Assembly (NCBI RefSeq): GCF_003666605.1
Contig: NZ_RCIV01000010.1
Span: 32,948 to 96,947 of the forward strand
Origin: Propionibacterium australiense
GTDB lineage: Bacteria > Actinomycetota > Actinomycetes > Propionibacteriales > Propionibacteriaceae
Reading direction: 5' to 3'
DNA length: 64,000 bases
Shown here: in pieces, positions 52,820 through 62,756 of the stretch
Numbering within the stretch: position 1 is the first letter of the stretch
Layout of the letters: the number at the start of each line of letters is the position of its first letter
Program-made: the position numbers and the translations under genes
The notes under the pieces: generated by a model
The model's database searches: none
Told to the model about the DNA's origin: nothing
The model's input: only the letters and a program-made list of their open reading frames with translations

Positions 52820-55800
52820 TCAGATGTTGTACTGGTACAGGCCGTAACTGGTCATGATGTTGATCACCTTCTGCGCGTAGTTCGGATCCGTCGCGTAACC
52901 GGCCGAGGCGACTTGGCGGATGAACTCATCCGGGTTCTTGGTGTGGTTGAAGGCGTTCCGGTAGCGGCTGTTGTGCGTCAGGAAGTAGCCGTGATCCAGG
53001 AACGAGTCGGTCGGCGAGCTGTAGGTGCGGAAACTGCTCGACAGGATCTGGTAGCTCGAGTTGACGTACTCGCCACTGTTCATGTTGACGCAACCGGCCT
53101 GGTAGGGGCTCGATGTGCTGCACTTGATGCCGAAGTAGTTGTTGTACCGGCTCGACAGGGTACTCCCGCCCCACCCCGACTCGAGGATCGACTGGCCCAG
53201 CGCCACCGAGACCGGGACGCCGTACTGCTGCGACTCGGCGATGGCGGCCGGCAGCGCCGCCTGCAGATAACTCTTCTGGGCCGAGGTCAAGCCGGAACCA
53301 TTCACGGTGATCACCTTCGTCGCATTGGTCGACGCGGTCCAGTAGATCGCGCCGCCCTGGAATCGCTGATAGACGCCGGACTCAGTGGCCAGTTCGTCAC
53401 TCGTCGGGTAGCCGAGCGGCCCGTTCTCGTAGCCGGTGGCGGCCCAGGCGGAGCGGATGGCGCCGATGCTGATGTGGGCTCCGGTGGTGGGTGTCCAGAG
53501 GATGGCTCCGCCCTGGTATTTCTGGTAGCAGCCGCCGTCCTTGATGGTGCAGATCTCGTCGGTGGTGGGGTAGCCGAGTGTGCCGTTTTCGTAGCGGTAT
53601 TCGGCCCATTTGGTGCGGATGGCGCCGATGCTGATGTGGGCTCCGGTTGCGTTGCTCCAGAGGATGGCTCCGCCTTGGAATTTCTGGTAGCAGCCGCCGT
53701 CCTTGATGGTGCAGATCTCGTCGGTGGTGGGGTAGCCGAGGCGTCCTCGTTCGTAGTCGTATTCGGCCCATTTGGTGCGGATGGCGCCGACGCTGATATG
53801 AGCCCCCGTCGTACTGCTCCAGATGATGGCTCCGCCCTGGAAGAGCTGGTAGACGCCTGATCCGGTGGCCAGTTCGTCGGTGGTGGGGTAGCCGAGTTGT
53901 CCTCGTTCGTAGTCGTATTCGGCCCATTTGGTGCGGATGGCGCCGATGCTGATGTGGGCTCCGGTTGCGTTGCTCCAGAGGATGGCTCCGCCCTGGTATT
54001 TCTGGTAGCAGCCGCCGTCCTTGATACCGCAGATCTCGTCGGTGGTGGGGTAGCCGAGTTGTCCTCGTTCGTAGTCGTATTCGGCCCATTTGGTGCGGAT
54101 GGCGCCGATGCTGATGTGGGCTCCGGTTGCGTTGCTCCAGAGGATGGCTCCGCCTTGGAATTTCTGGTAGCAGCCGCCGTCCTTGATGCCGCAGATCTCG
54201 GGTCCGGTGGGGACCCCGAGGGTACCGTGCTCATATCCCAACGCAGCGTACTTGTCACCGATGCCGTTGGCGACGGTGAAGATCGTGCCATCGGTAGCAG
54301 CGTAGATCGAACCTCGTGCGAAGTTCGTCTGCCGCCCGCCCGAGACACCATGCTCCATCTCGTAGACGACGCCATACCTGCCACCGGCACCGCCATTGGC
54401 CTGCCAGGTGTCATAGATGGTGGAGTAGGTCTTGCCCTGCACCCGTGATGCGACCGCATTGCGGATCTCGGACATGCGACGGGTCACGTTCGTGCCGGGG
54501 CACTCGGTACTCATGACGTCGCCGTGGCGGAAGATGACGTTGATCCGCTTGCCGCCGAGCGTGACGGTGCCGAGCGGGTTGAGGTAGTTGTTGGCGATCT
54601 TCCAGGCGATGAGGTCCTCCAGGGAGTTCAGCATGGCGTTCGAGGGCTGCGCCGTGTTGGAGTTCATCATGAGGCTGACACCGACGGTCTGCCAGTTCCA
54701 GGTGCTGGCATGGGCGCCGTGGACGGGGAAAGTGGGACCGCCTCCCTTGCCCTCGAAGATCTGGCCGTACTGGTCGACGAGGAAGTTGTAGCCGATGTCG
54801 CACCAGCCCAGCGTCACCTCGTGGTAGTACTGGATGCCACGCACGATTGACGCCGACTGGCCGGACGAGTAGTTGTTGCTTCCGGCGGTGTGGTGCACTG
54901 CGACGGCCTTGATCGTGTCGGAGTTCGCCTCGCAACCATCCTGGGCCATGGCGCCCCATCGGCTGCGGGTGATCATGTTCGGCTGCGGCACGAAGCCGCT
55001 CGTCGCCAAGACGGTGCCCGTGGTGGTCTCGCCGTTCACCGCTGCGGCGGCCGAGGCCGCGCTCGGGTCGGAGCTCTGGGCCGGGGTGTCGATGAGCACG
55101 GCCCGCATGCCCTCGGCCCGGGCGCCGACGGCGCCGGTCGCCTGCACCTCGACGGCGGTGGAGTCCTCGACGTAGATGACGCCGGTGGCCTTCTGCTCGG
55201 TCTCCTCCTGGTCCGGAGTGACCTCGTACCACTCGCTCCAGCCGTCGGCCGTCAGGGTGCGGATGTGCAGGCCGAGGTCATCGCCGCTCAGGATGTCCCA
55301 TGTCACGCCGACCATGGAGAAACCGCCGGCGCTGTCTGTCTGGATGTCCTCCAGGACAGTGGTGCCGTCATCGGAGGTGGGGGCACCGGCGGGGATCGGC
55401 GGCGTGGACGAGGGCTGGGGCGATCCGTCACCGGGCTCAGCCGATTCGTCGGCGGCTGCGGTTGAGCCGCCCTGCTCCGGCTCGGCGCTCGGCACAGGAG
55501 TCTCGTCCGCTCCGGTGCCCTCACGCGGTGCCTCGGAGGGGGTGCTCGGATCGTTGTCCGGGTCCTTGACGGTGAACTCGTCGGACGGGTTCTCGACGGT
55601 CGTCGAGGTGACGAGTCCCGCGCTGTTCGTCTCGGTGACGACGGCCTCGGCCGTCTCGACGTTCTCGAGCGGTTCCGAACCCTCCGTCGGAGTCTCCCCG
55701 GCCCGGCCGGAGACGTCCTCGGTGGTCTCGGTCTGGTCGGTGGCGCCGTCCTGGGGCTGAGCCTGTGCGCTGTTCTGGTCTGAGGGGGATGCTGTGGGGT

Positions 55801-55894
55801 CGGCCTGTGCCAGCGGCGAGACCACCATCATCATGGCCGCCAGCATTGCGAGAGACAGTGCCCACCCGTGCCGCAGAGTTGTCCTGCCCGACAT
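52820..55894 (-). CDS. Bifunctional autolysin: PGRP-type amidase, LGFP repeats, glucosaminidase
   Basis: A 1024-residue secreted peptidoglycan hydrolase. Residues 1-31 are the signal peptide (LSLAMLAAMMMVVSPLAQA). About 32-180 is an acidic Ser/Thr/Pro linker and about 185-270 a small beta domain. The zinc amidase (Amidase_2/PGRP) is at about 305-490, with AVAVHHTAGSNNYSS, HGAHASTWNWQTVGVSLM and FRHGDVMSTECPGTNV (H334/H335, H457, C465 likely ligand and site residues). LGFP wall-binding repeats fill about 500-860. The C-terminal GH73 glucosaminidase (about 870-1024) contains VALGQSILESGWGGSTLSSR with the catalytic Glu. Expected role: cell separation. Confidence 0.92.
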   Translation of the reverse strand: MSGRTTLRHGWALSLAMLAAMMMVVSPLAQADPTASPSDQNSAQAQPQDGATDQTETTEDVSGRAGETPTEGSEPLENVETAEAVVTETNSAGLVTSTTVENPSDEFTVKDPDNDPSTPSEAPREGTGADETPVPSAEPEQGGSTAAADESAEPGDGSPQPSSTPPIPAGAPTSDDGTTVLEDIQTDSAGGFSMVGVTWDILSGDDLGLHIRTLTADGWSEWYEVTPDQEETEQKATGVIYVEDSTAVEVQATGAVGARAEGMRAVLIDTPAQSSDPSAASAAAAVNGETTTGTVLATSGFVPQPNMITRSRWGAMAQDGCEANSDTIKAVAVHHTAGSNNYSSGQSASIVRGIQYYHEVTLGWCDIGYNFLVDQYGQIFEGKGGGPTFPVHGAHASTWNWQTVGVSLMMNSNTAQPSNAMLNSLEDLIAWKIANNYLNPLGTVTLGGKRINVIFRHGDVMSTECPGTNVTRRMSEIRNAVASRVQGKTYSTIYDTWQANGGAGGRYGVVYEMEHGVSGGRQTNFARGSIYAATDGTIFTVANGIGDKYAALGYEHGTLGVPTGPEICGIKDGGCYQKFQGGAILWSNATGAHISIGAIRTKWAEYDYERGQLGYPTTDEICGIKDGGCYQKYQGGAILWSNATGAHISIGAIRTKWAEYDYERGQLGYPTTDELATGSGVYQLFQGGAIIWSSTTGAHISVGAIRTKWAEYDYERGRLGYPTTDEICTIKDGGCYQKFQGGAILWSNATGAHISIGAIRTKWAEYRYENGTLGYPTTDEICTIKDGGCYQKYQGGAILWTPTTGAHISIGAIRSAWAATGYENGPLGYPTSDELATESGVYQRFQGGAIYWTASTNATKVITVNGSGLTSAQKSYLQAALPAAIAESQQYGVPVSVALGQSILESGWGGSTLSSRYNNYFGIKCSTSSPYQAGCVNMNSGEYVNSSYQILSSSFRTYSSPTDSFLDHGYFLTHNSRYRNAFNHTKNPDEFIRQVASAGYATDPNYAQKVINIMTSYGLYQYNI
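53440..54225 (-). repeat. Near-identical LGFP-coding DNA repeats (period 156-162 bp)
   Basis: Within the autolysin gene, blocks of 156-162 bp recur at least four times with long identical stretches. For example, the segment beginning ggatggcgccgatgctgatg and continuing for more than 50 bases is the same in the blocks starting near 53615, 53933 and 54095. The block near 53775 is a divergent copy. The pattern suggests recent duplication or gene conversion and could expand or contract. Confidence 0.85.
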
Positions 55895-56043
55895 GGAACT
55901 CCTTGTTCGTGCTTCGTGGGAAGTTCGCCCTGCCGGGGGTGAGACCGGGCCACGGTAGTTTCAGACAACTTTCAACCTGTCGCAAGAAGGAGTCTTGACT
56001 CTCAGGTGAGGGTTGAGCCCTCCCGAGGGGTGACTCAGCGGGG

Positions 56044-58092
56044 TCAGTTGCAGGCCGTGATGCGGTAGAGAACAGCATGCCCTTCACTGGCGACGACCTC
56101 GAAGCCGGGACTGGTGGCGAGCGAGTCGAAACCGGGATAGTCCGAGGAACGGGCGCCGGAGTTGACTTCGTCGGTTCCGAAATCAAGCGCGTAGTCGACG
56201 TTCAAGCGTTCAAGAGCCGGACAGACCTCAGGATCGGTGGCGGCCTCGTCCAAGTGCTCATTGATGATCGTGACGTCACGGGTCCACGTGTAATGGATGT
56301 GAGTCGTCGTGGTCGCCGTGCCCTTCAGGGCGTAGACCATGGAGGCTCCGTTGTACGGTGTGGTGGCGATCACTGATCCCGATGGCACCATGTCGGGGAT
56401 TCTCTCGATGAGCGCGAGTTCCTCTGTATCCACCAGGTTCGCTCCCTCGGTCACCTGGTATGTGACGATTCCTTTGCCGACGGCCTGTCGTACCGTGCCC
56501 GAGTACTGAGTGAAGTAGAGCAGGGCGACGACCTCGACGGCGATCAGGAGTGGATCGACCCAAGCCGTCCCCCGGTGCTCTCGCGAGAACCATACCCGCT
56601 TGGCCCGGTACGACAGCATCGAACCGAACCATGAGGCGCCGAGGGCGGCCAGGGGGAGGATGGTGACCGGAAGAGTGTCGGCGATGCGGTGCGGGTCGCT
56701 GTAGAAGCCTCCCACGAGGGCAGTCCTCAGAGGGCCCAGTTCCCACGCCGAAATGACCACCCAGAAGAATGTCATGACGAGATGTGAGGCGAGCATCCAG
56801 GTGTGCTGTCTGGTCGTGATCACCCGAATGGTTCCGATCAGGGCAGCCGCACCGATGATCCATGCCGGGGCCGCTTCCAGCGGGGCGGCCAGGAGAACCT
56901 CTCCGATGGCCTGTGCTGTTGATTGAGTTGGCGGCCAGGCGTCGCGATCGAATGCGGGTTGCAGCAGCGACCACAATCGCACGACGGCCACCGTCGTGAT
57001 GAGAAGAAGGGCAGGAGGCCCCCAGGTCGCAGGCATGCTCTTTTCGTGCCAACCCTGTTTCACCAGTTTCAGGGCCCAGATCAGCATGATCGGAAGAAGC
57101 ACAAGGCAGTAGGACAGGAAGGAATTCGGGTGCGCCAGCGAGACGCCGCCGACGGCGAGTGTGCAGAGCACAAGGCCACGTCCGGCGGGGATCTTCCGCG
57201 TCCCCAGCCCCAGTGTCTGGATCGTGATGGCTATGGTTCCTGGCAGCAGCGCAATCCCCAGGAAATTTGGGTAGAGGACGCCGAACTTGATCGGATCGAA
57301 TGGGAAACTGGGGAATCCGGCACTGATGAACCCGACTGCGACCACTCCTGGTGAGGAGCAGTGGAGTGCTGCGTTCGCGAGACACAGGCAACCCAGAATC
57401 CAAACGACGGCCCCGACCGACAGGATTGCGGCGTTCGTGCCTGCGGCGGCGTCCGAGGAGCGCAGCGTGAGCAGACCCAGGGAGATCGTGTCGTGCCAGG
57501 CCATCGGGTAAAACGACGGCGACTGGTCCCCTGATGTCATTGCGACGGCCAGGGATGAACCATTGAGGTGCTCCAGGACCCATCGAACGGCATTCAGGTG
57601 AAACACATTGTCGAAGGTTTGGGAGAAATTTCGCGGATTGCCCAGCAGGATCATCAGATTGACGGTGGTCAACGCCGCCGAACCGATGAAGGTGAGAATC
57701 CATAGAAGTGGACGGGGCAACTGCCTCTCAGGCGGAGAGAAATTGATCTGCTCGGCTCTGGCCGGCGTGTAGGATGTGACGGCTTCTCCTGCGGCACTAT
57801 CTTCCCGCGAAGACTCGCGGCGATTTTTTCTCACATGATCATAGACGCCGAACGTGAGAAGAAGGACAACGGCGAGAACAGCGGTGAGAACAAGGACCGG
57901 GACCGGGCCCCAGTCAATCCCTGCCCGGTCGGCCAGGATCGCTGCGATACTGATGGTGAAAACGGATACCGGTGCTGCCACACTGAGCGCGTGTACCCGT
58001 CCCAGCCGTGCGCATCGACCAATGACGTAGCCGGGAGCCAGCAGCCATGCAATCATCACTATGGTGAGCGGCATCAGACCGATCCAGGTCAT
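56044..58092 (-). CDS. DUF6541 polytopic membrane protein
   Basis: A 682-residue protein from ATG 58092 (MTWIGLMPLTIVMIAWLLAP). It is rich in membrane helices through about 540, with motifs typical of actinobacterial DUF6541 proteins: LLAPGYVIGRCARLGRVHAL, NVFHLNAVRWVLEHLN, FYPMAWHDTISLGLL and GFPSFPFDPIKFGVLYPNF. A soluble C-terminal domain of about 120 residues begins near GIVTYQVTEGANLVDTEELA. The overall form recalls GT-C membrane glycosyltransferases, and the neighbours are glycan genes. Function is inferred, not shown. Confidence 0.8.
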   Translation of the reverse strand: MTWIGLMPLTIVMIAWLLAPGYVIGRCARLGRVHALSVAAPVSVFTISIAAILADRAGIDWGPVPVLVLTAVLAVVLLLTFGVYDHVRKNRRESSREDSAAGEAVTSYTPARAEQINFSPPERQLPRPLLWILTFIGSAALTTVNLMILLGNPRNFSQTFDNVFHLNAVRWVLEHLNGSSLAVAMTSGDQSPSFYPMAWHDTISLGLLTLRSSDAAAGTNAAILSVGAVVWILGCLCLANAALHCSSPGVVAVGFISAGFPSFPFDPIKFGVLYPNFLGIALLPGTIAITIQTLGLGTRKIPAGRGLVLCTLAVGGVSLAHPNSFLSYCLVLLPIMLIWALKLVKQGWHEKSMPATWGPPALLLITTVAVVRLWSLLQPAFDRDAWPPTQSTAQAIGEVLLAAPLEAAPAWIIGAAALIGTIRVITTRQHTWMLASHLVMTFFWVVISAWELGPLRTALVGGFYSDPHRIADTLPVTILPLAALGASWFGSMLSYRAKRVWFSREHRGTAWVDPLLIAVEVVALLYFTQYSGTVRQAVGKGIVTYQVTEGANLVDTEELALIERIPDMVPSGSVIATTPYNGASMVYALKGTATTTTHIHYTWTRDVTIINEHLDEAATDPEVCPALERLNVDYALDFGTDEVNSGARSSDYPGFDSLATSPGFEVVASEGHAVLYRITACN

Positions 58093-58252
58093 CCGTGGCT
58101 CCGGTTTTCTCGTTCGATACGTGATGATCCGGTCAAGACCGCACCATGTGTGGCCTGTACCCCTTCCGGTTCCTGCGCGGCCTGCCCGATGAAGGGGATC
58201 TGCCTCGTCTCGTGATGGTTTTCGGCGATACGGCTCACGGGCCGGACCCGGG

Positions 58253-58627
58253 TCATGACTCGTCCGAGTCCGAGCCGAAGAGTTCGTTGGGATCGGGTGC
58301 CTGGGTGATCGCCAGGTTCCGGGCCAGCTGCGTGATGTCACGGTTCTGGCTGATCGCGGTGCGCCGTGCCGCGACCATGTTCCCCACGACGAGTACGACC
58401 AGCGCGTAGAGCACGAGATCAGTGCCACGGCCGATCCCCACGAGATGGGCGATCGAGGTGAGCCACTCGGGCATGATCACGAAGACCACTGCGGCGAGCA
58501 GCAGCAGCACGAGCATGATCCGCCGCACCGCCCGTCCGCGGGTGTGGGGGCGCGGCACGAGCAGCAGCACCGCCAGCAGCCCGAAGGCGAGTAGCAGGAT
58601 GACTTTGATGATGATCTGATTGGCCAT
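58253..58627 (-). CDS. DUF2304 small membrane protein
   Basis: A 124-residue protein with three predicted helices (IIIKVILLLAFGLLAVLLLV; IMLVLLLLAAVVFVIMPEWL; LVLYALVVLVVGNMVAARRT) and a hydrophilic tail. DUF2304 proteins regularly sit next to family-2 glycosyltransferases that use polyprenyl-phosphate sugars, as here: the stop of the glycosyltransferase gene is only five bases upstream of this ATG. It probably anchors or assists that enzyme. Confidence 0.88.
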   Translation of the reverse strand: MANQIIIKVILLLAFGLLAVLLLVPRPHTRGRAVRRIMLVLLLLAAVVFVIMPEWLTSIAHLVGIGRGTDLVLYALVVLVVGNMVAARRTAISQNRDITQLARNLAITQAPDPNELFGSDSDES

Positions 58628-58632
58628 GATGC

Positions 58633-59304
58633 TCACCCGAACATGAGGTCGAAGAGGATGTTCACCGAGTTCCACAGGGACTGGCCCTTGGCGCGCGAGT
58701 AGTCGGTGTACAGCACATGCACCGGGTGCTCGCGGTAGGCGAGCTTGTGGGTGGCGATCTCGCGCAGGAATTCCGAGCCGTGGGCCATGCGGTTCTGGTG
58801 GATCCGGATCGTGCTCGCCGCATGGCGGTTCAGGGCACGAAGACCGTTGTGGGTATCGGTGACGTCGAGTTTCGTACTGAAACGCTCGAAACGCACCGCC
58901 GTCTTGAGGACGAGCCGCTTGAGCGCGCCGGCCTCCACCTTGTCGTCCAGGAACCGCGAGCCCAGGATGATGTCGAGATCGGGCTCGGCGCGGAGCCGTT
59001 CGACCATCGCCTCGGCATCGCTGACCCGGTGCTGGCCGTCCGAGTCGAAGGTCACGAAGTAGTTCGCCGCCCGGTCCTGGAGCGCGTAGGTCAGTCCGGT
59101 CTGCAGTGCGGCGCCCTGCCCGAGGTTGATGGGATGCGAGACGACGACGGCACCTGCCCGGCGGGCAATGCCTGCCGAGTCGTCGCCGGAGCCGTCGTCG
59201 ACACAGACGATCTTCGGGAAGGTTCCGAGCGCCTCACGGATCACGTCACCGACGACTGGGCCTTCATTGAACAGAGGCACCACCAGCCAGGCGTCAGTGG
59301 GCAC
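58633..59304 (-). CDS. Family 2 glycosyltransferase (polyprenyl-phosphate mannosyl/glucosyltransferase-like)
   Basis: A 223-residue GT-A enzyme. I chose GTG 59304 (VPTDAWLVVPLFNEGPVVGD) because GGGGGGAGAG lies directly before it; ATG 59334 is in frame. Motifs: VPLFNEGPVV, CVDDGSGDDSAGIARRAGA, LGQGAALQTGLTYAL and the metal-binding TFDSDGQHR. The acceptor-side region is GSRFLDDKVEAGALKRLVLK. There are no membrane helices, so the DUF2304 partner downstream likely provides anchoring. Divergent from galE. Confidence 0.9.
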   Translation of the reverse strand: MPTDAWLVVPLFNEGPVVGDVIREALGTFPKIVCVDDGSGDDSAGIARRAGAVVVSHPINLGQGAALQTGLTYALQDRAANYFVTFDSDGQHRVSDAEAMVERLRAEPDLDIILGSRFLDDKVEAGALKRLVLKTAVRFERFSTKLDVTDTHNGLRALNRHAASTIRIHQNRMAHGSEFLREIATHKLAYREHPVHVLYTDYSRAKGQSLWNSVNILFDLMFG

Positions 59305-59419
59305 GGCTCTCCCCCCAATCAGGTGCTTACGCATGCACGGCGGGATTTTACCAGCGGGTGCTCATGCCGTTGCGCGGCACGCGGGCACCCCAGGGTTGCC
59401 TGCTGCGATACTTTGACCC

Positions 59420-60415
59420 ATGCGGATCCTCATCACCGGCGGCGCCGGCTACATCGGCAGCACGATCGGCTCGGCGGCCCTCGACGCCGGCCACGAGCTC
59501 GTCGTCATCGACGACCTGTCCGAGGGGCGAGCCGAGTTCTGTGCCGGTCGCACCTTCTACCGGGGAGACATCGGTGATGCAGCACTGCTCGACAGGGTCT
59601 TCAGCGAGAACCGCATCGACGCCGTCGTGCACTGCGCCGCGCACATCGTGGTGCCGGAGTCGGTCGCCGAGCCGCTGCGTTACTACGAGAACAATGTCGG
59701 CAAGACCCTCGACCTGCTGAACGGCATGCTGCGCAACGGCGTGCACGACATCGTCTTCAGCTCGTCGGCATCGGTGTACGCCGACCCAACGGACGGCTTC
59801 GCCGTGGCCGAGGATCACCCGACAGCAGCGGACAGCCCCTACGCGTGGACTAAGCTCATGATGGAGCAGATGCTCGCCGACACGGCCGGGGCCACTCGGC
59901 TGCGGGTCGTCGCGCTGCGCTACTTCAATCCGCTGGGGGCCGATCCCGCGCTGCGCAGCGGTCAGCAGTGCCCGCACCCCACGAACGTGCTCGGCAAGAT
60001 GCTCGACGCCTGGTCCGAGGGCAGCACGTTCACCATCACCGGATGCGACTGGGACACCCCTGACGGCACCGGCATCCGCGACTACATCCACGTGTGGGAC
60101 CTGGCCCAGGCGCACGTGGCGGCCCTGGAGCACCTGCACGAACTCGTCACCGACGAGCAGCCCTACCAGGTGGTCAATGTCGGTACCGGCCGGCCGATGA
60201 GTGTGCGCGAGCTCACCGACGCCTTCCAGCAGGCCACCGGCGCTCCGCTGCGGATCGTCGAGGGCCCGGCCCGGCCAGGTGACGTCATCGGCGCCTACGC
60301 CAGGACCGACAAGGCAGCGGAGCTGCTCGGCTGGCATGCCCGGTTGAGCGTCGCCGACGGCATCCGTGACGCCCTGGCCTGGCTGCCCAGGCGCAAGGAG
60401 ATGCTCGGCTACTGA
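59420..60415 (+). CDS. galE: UDP-glucose 4-epimerase
   Basis: A 331-residue extended short-chain dehydrogenase. The NAD motif is ILITGGAGYIGSTIG. The substrate and catalytic positions are Ser in VFSSSASVYAD and YxxxK in SPYAWTKLMMEQ, and RYFNPLGADP and the C-terminal VNVGTGRPMSVRELTDAF are typical GalE features. It interconverts UDP-glucose and UDP-galactose, or acetylated forms, supplying sugars for the surrounding glycan genes. The motif HIVVPESV, in place of the usual AVGES, may affect specificity. Confidence 0.92.
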   Translation: MRILITGGAGYIGSTIGSAALDAGHELVVIDDLSEGRAEFCAGRTFYRGDIGDAALLDRVFSENRIDAVVHCAAHIVVPESVAEPLRYYENNVGKTLDLLNGMLRNGVHDIVFSSSASVYADPTDGFAVAEDHPTAADSPYAWTKLMMEQMLADTAGATRLRVVALRYFNPLGADPALRSGQQCPHPTNVLGKMLDAWSEGSTFTITGCDWDTPDGTGIRDYIHVWDLAQAHVAALEHLHELVTDEQPYQVVNVGTGRPMSVRELTDAFQQATGAPLRIVEGPARPGDVIGAYARTDKAAELLGWHARLSVADGIRDALAWLPRRKEMLGY

Positions 60416-60439
60416 GCATCGGGTGACTGAAGAAAGGGC

Positions 60440-61714
60440 TCAGGCGGTCCGGTGCAAGCCGATCAGGTGGACCATCGCACCGGCCAACGGCCCAGTGGAC
60501 AGTGCGATGCAGGCTCTCACCGGCAGGGAGAACGGCAGGAACATCAGCAGGGTCGACACGAGCGCAGCAGCGAACCAGCCGGCGCTGAACCACCGGTGAG
60601 CGCTCGCGGCCACCGTCGCGGCGCCCGTCAGCGTGATGAAGGCCAGCGGCACCGCGGCCAGCGTGAGACCCGCGAACGTTGCGCCAGTGGCGACAAGCGA
60701 GGGGTCGTAGAGTACACGCAGCACCCACGGGCCGACGATGACCATGAGTGCCGCACAGATCACGCCGAGCGCTCCCACGAGCACCAAGGGCTTGGCGAGT
60801 GCCCTCATCAAACTACCCCGGCGGCTGAGGAATGCCGTGATGGCCACCCCCTGAAAGGCCAGCAGCGGAATCATGATGGGGGAGCGGGTCAGGGAGATCG
60901 CCGTGATCGTGCCGGCCAGCAGACCCGCCTCCTCATCCGGGGAGGTCAACTTGATGATTGTCGGGAAAGCCGTGACGAGGATCGCCGTGGAGGTCGACGA
61001 GACCATGGACAGCAGGCAGTTGTGGAGGAAACGCCCACAGCCCACATCGGCACGCGCCCGCAGGATGCGCCGACCCCTGCGCATCGGGACGAGCAGCAGC
61101 ACCCAGGTCAGACTGGCCAGTACACAGGCGGCCTCGGTGCAGAGCAGGCCCGCGCCGAGAACGGCAGCCGCAATGACGAACCCGAGCCGGCCAGCCGCGT
61201 CTAGGATCATCAGCCAAGAAAAGACCGGCCAGTCATTGAGCCCCGAGGCAGCACCGAGCCAGGTCTGGTAGAGACCGTAAAGGATGAGCCCGGCAGCCAC
61301 CAGGTAGACGACATGGGGCATCGAGTCGGCCACGAGACGGGGCCCCCACCATGGTGACGTAAGGACGGTCGCCAGCGCCGTGCATGCTGACAGGAGCAGC
61401 CCGACCCGGAACACCGGGACACCGGACTGAGAGGCCGACTCGAGACCCGGACCCGGCCCCCTGGAGTTCACCGCCCGGGTCGTCTCGTTGTACATGCCGT
61501 TGACCACACCGTAGAAACCGAACAGCAACGACCAGAAGACCACGAACGAGGCGTAGGGGGCTGCGTCCCCATCGGTGACGAGGCTGCGTGCAGCAACGAT
61601 CGTGATGAGCAGCGTGGAGACGGCCGCTGAGGCCGATGCCACCAAGATCCCGGTAGTCCGTCGCTTGTTCAGACCGATGCTCGCAGAAACTTGTGTCTCG
61701 GAACTGCTAGGCAC
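60440..61714 (-). CDS. Wzx-like polysaccharide flippase (MOP superfamily)
   Basis: A 424-residue membrane protein with about 12 predicted helices and no recognised soluble domain. From GTG 61714 (VPSSSETQVSASIGLNKRRT). Features are SAAVSTLLITIVAARSLV in helix 1, MIPLLAFQGVAITAFLSRRG in the middle, and many paired hydrophobic helices. The position among sugar-activation and glycosyltransferase genes supports transport of lipid-linked glycans across the membrane. It is not MurJ-like enough for me to regard it as the missing lipid II flippase. The start lacks a ribosome site. It converges with galE. Confidence 0.78.
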   Translation of the reverse strand: MPSSSETQVSASIGLNKRRTTGILVASASAAVSTLLITIVAARSLVTDGDAAPYASFVVFWSLLFGFYGVVNGMYNETTRAVNSRGPGPGLESASQSGVPVFRVGLLLSACTALATVLTSPWWGPRLVADSMPHVVYLVAAGLILYGLYQTWLGAASGLNDWPVFSWLMILDAAGRLGFVIAAAVLGAGLLCTEAACVLASLTWVLLLVPMRRGRRILRARADVGCGRFLHNCLLSMVSSTSTAILVTAFPTIIKLTSPDEEAGLLAGTITAISLTRSPIMIPLLAFQGVAITAFLSRRGSLMRALAKPLVLVGALGVICAALMVIVGPWVLRVLYDPSLVATGATFAGLTLAAVPLAFITLTGAATVAASAHRWFSAGWFAAALVSTLLMFLPFSLPVRACIALSTGPLAGAMVHLIGLHRTA

Positions 61715-61769
61715 GATCAGATATCGTAATGGTTCCGCGGCGCTGAGGGCCGTGTGACTGGATCTCGGC

Positions 61770-62645
61770 TCATGCGGTGCGCTCCCGTTGCACCAGCTGA
61801 CGCAGGTAATCCCCATAGCCCGACTTGGCGAGTTCATCCGCCCGCCTCAGCAGGACCTCGTCATCGAGCCAGCCATTGCGCCAGCCGGCCTCCTCGGGGC
61901 ATCCCACGTGCAGGCCCTGACGAGCCTGAATGGTGCGCACGAAATTGCTGGCGTCGTTCAGTGAGTCGAAGGTCCCCGTGTCGAGCCAGGCAGTGCCCCT
62001 CGGCAGGACCTCGACATGAAGGCGATTGGCAGCCATGTACAGGCGGTTGATGTCCGTGATCTCGAGTTCACCACGGGCGCTGGGCTTTAGATCCCGGGCG
62101 TAGGCAACGACATCGTTGTCGTAGAAGTACAGACCGGGAACCGCCAGGTTCGACTTGGGCCGCTCCGGTTTCTCCTCGATCGACACCGCCATGCCGTTGT
62201 CGTTCACCTCGACGACGCCATAGGCCTGCGGGTCGGCGACCCAGTAACCGAAGATGGCCGCACCGTTGACGTCGGTGTTGCTGGCCAGACGTGTGCCGAG
62301 TCCGGGACCGTAGAAGATGTTATCCCCGAGCACCAGGGAGGCTTTGTCGCCGCCGATGAAGTCCGCCCCGATGGTGAAGGCTTGGGCGAGGCCAGCCGGC
62401 GAGGCCTGCACGGCGTACTGGAGACTGATACCGAACGCGGAACCGTCCCCCAGCAGACGCGCGAAAGCGGCCGAGTCCTGAGGGGTCGTGATGACCAGGA
62501 TCTCTCGTATACCGGCGAACATGAGTGTCGACAGCGGATAGTAGATCATCGGTTTGTCGTAAACAGGGACGAGTTGCTTGCTCGTGGCCATGGTGATCGG
62601 GTGTAGACGGCTTCCGGTGCCGCCCGCCAGGATGATGCCTCGCAT
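61770..62645 (-). CDS. rmlA: Glucose-1-phosphate thymidylyltransferase
   Basis: A 291-residue nucleotidyltransferase making dTDP-glucose from dTTP and glucose 1-phosphate, the first step to dTDP-rhamnose. ATG 62645 follows AAGGAGAG. The nucleotide-binding N-terminus is [20 protein letters not shown], followed by [34 protein letters not shown] and [40 protein letters not shown] is also canonical. No rmlB, rmlC or rmlD lies in the window. Confidence 0.95.
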   Translation of the reverse strand: MRGIILAGGTGSRLHPITMATSKQLVPVYDKPMIYYPLSTLMFAGIREILVITTPQDSAAFARLLGDGSAFGISLQYAVQASPAGLAQAFTIGADFIGGDKASLVLGDNIFYGPGLGTRLASNTDVNGAAIFGYWVADPQAYGVVEVNDNGMAVSIEEKPERPKSNLAVPGLYFYDNDVVAYARDLKPSARGELEITDINRLYMAANRLHVEVLPRGTAWLDTGTFDSLNDASNFVRTIQARQGLHVGCPEEAGWRNGWLDDEVLLRRADELAKSGYGDYLRQLVQRERTA

Positions 62646-62756
62646 GTGCTCTCCTTGCGCCGTGTCTCGTGGCGATCTGCCTGTGTTGTCTGTGCACAAT
62701 CTACCTACCGAGCGGCTTCACTATGCTGGGTTGGCAGTCTTGGAAGAGGAGGGCAG

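Noticed and set aside
53440..54225. Regular repeats that could suggest a CRISPR array
   Set aside because: Period 156-162 bp, in-frame, and coding for LGFP wall-binding repeats; no short direct repeats with unique spacers were seen anywhere.
60440..61714. The flippase as a relocated MurJ
   Set aside because: It belongs to the same broad superfamily, but its glycan-cluster context and lack of MurJ-specific charged motifs by eye favour a Wzx-like role.
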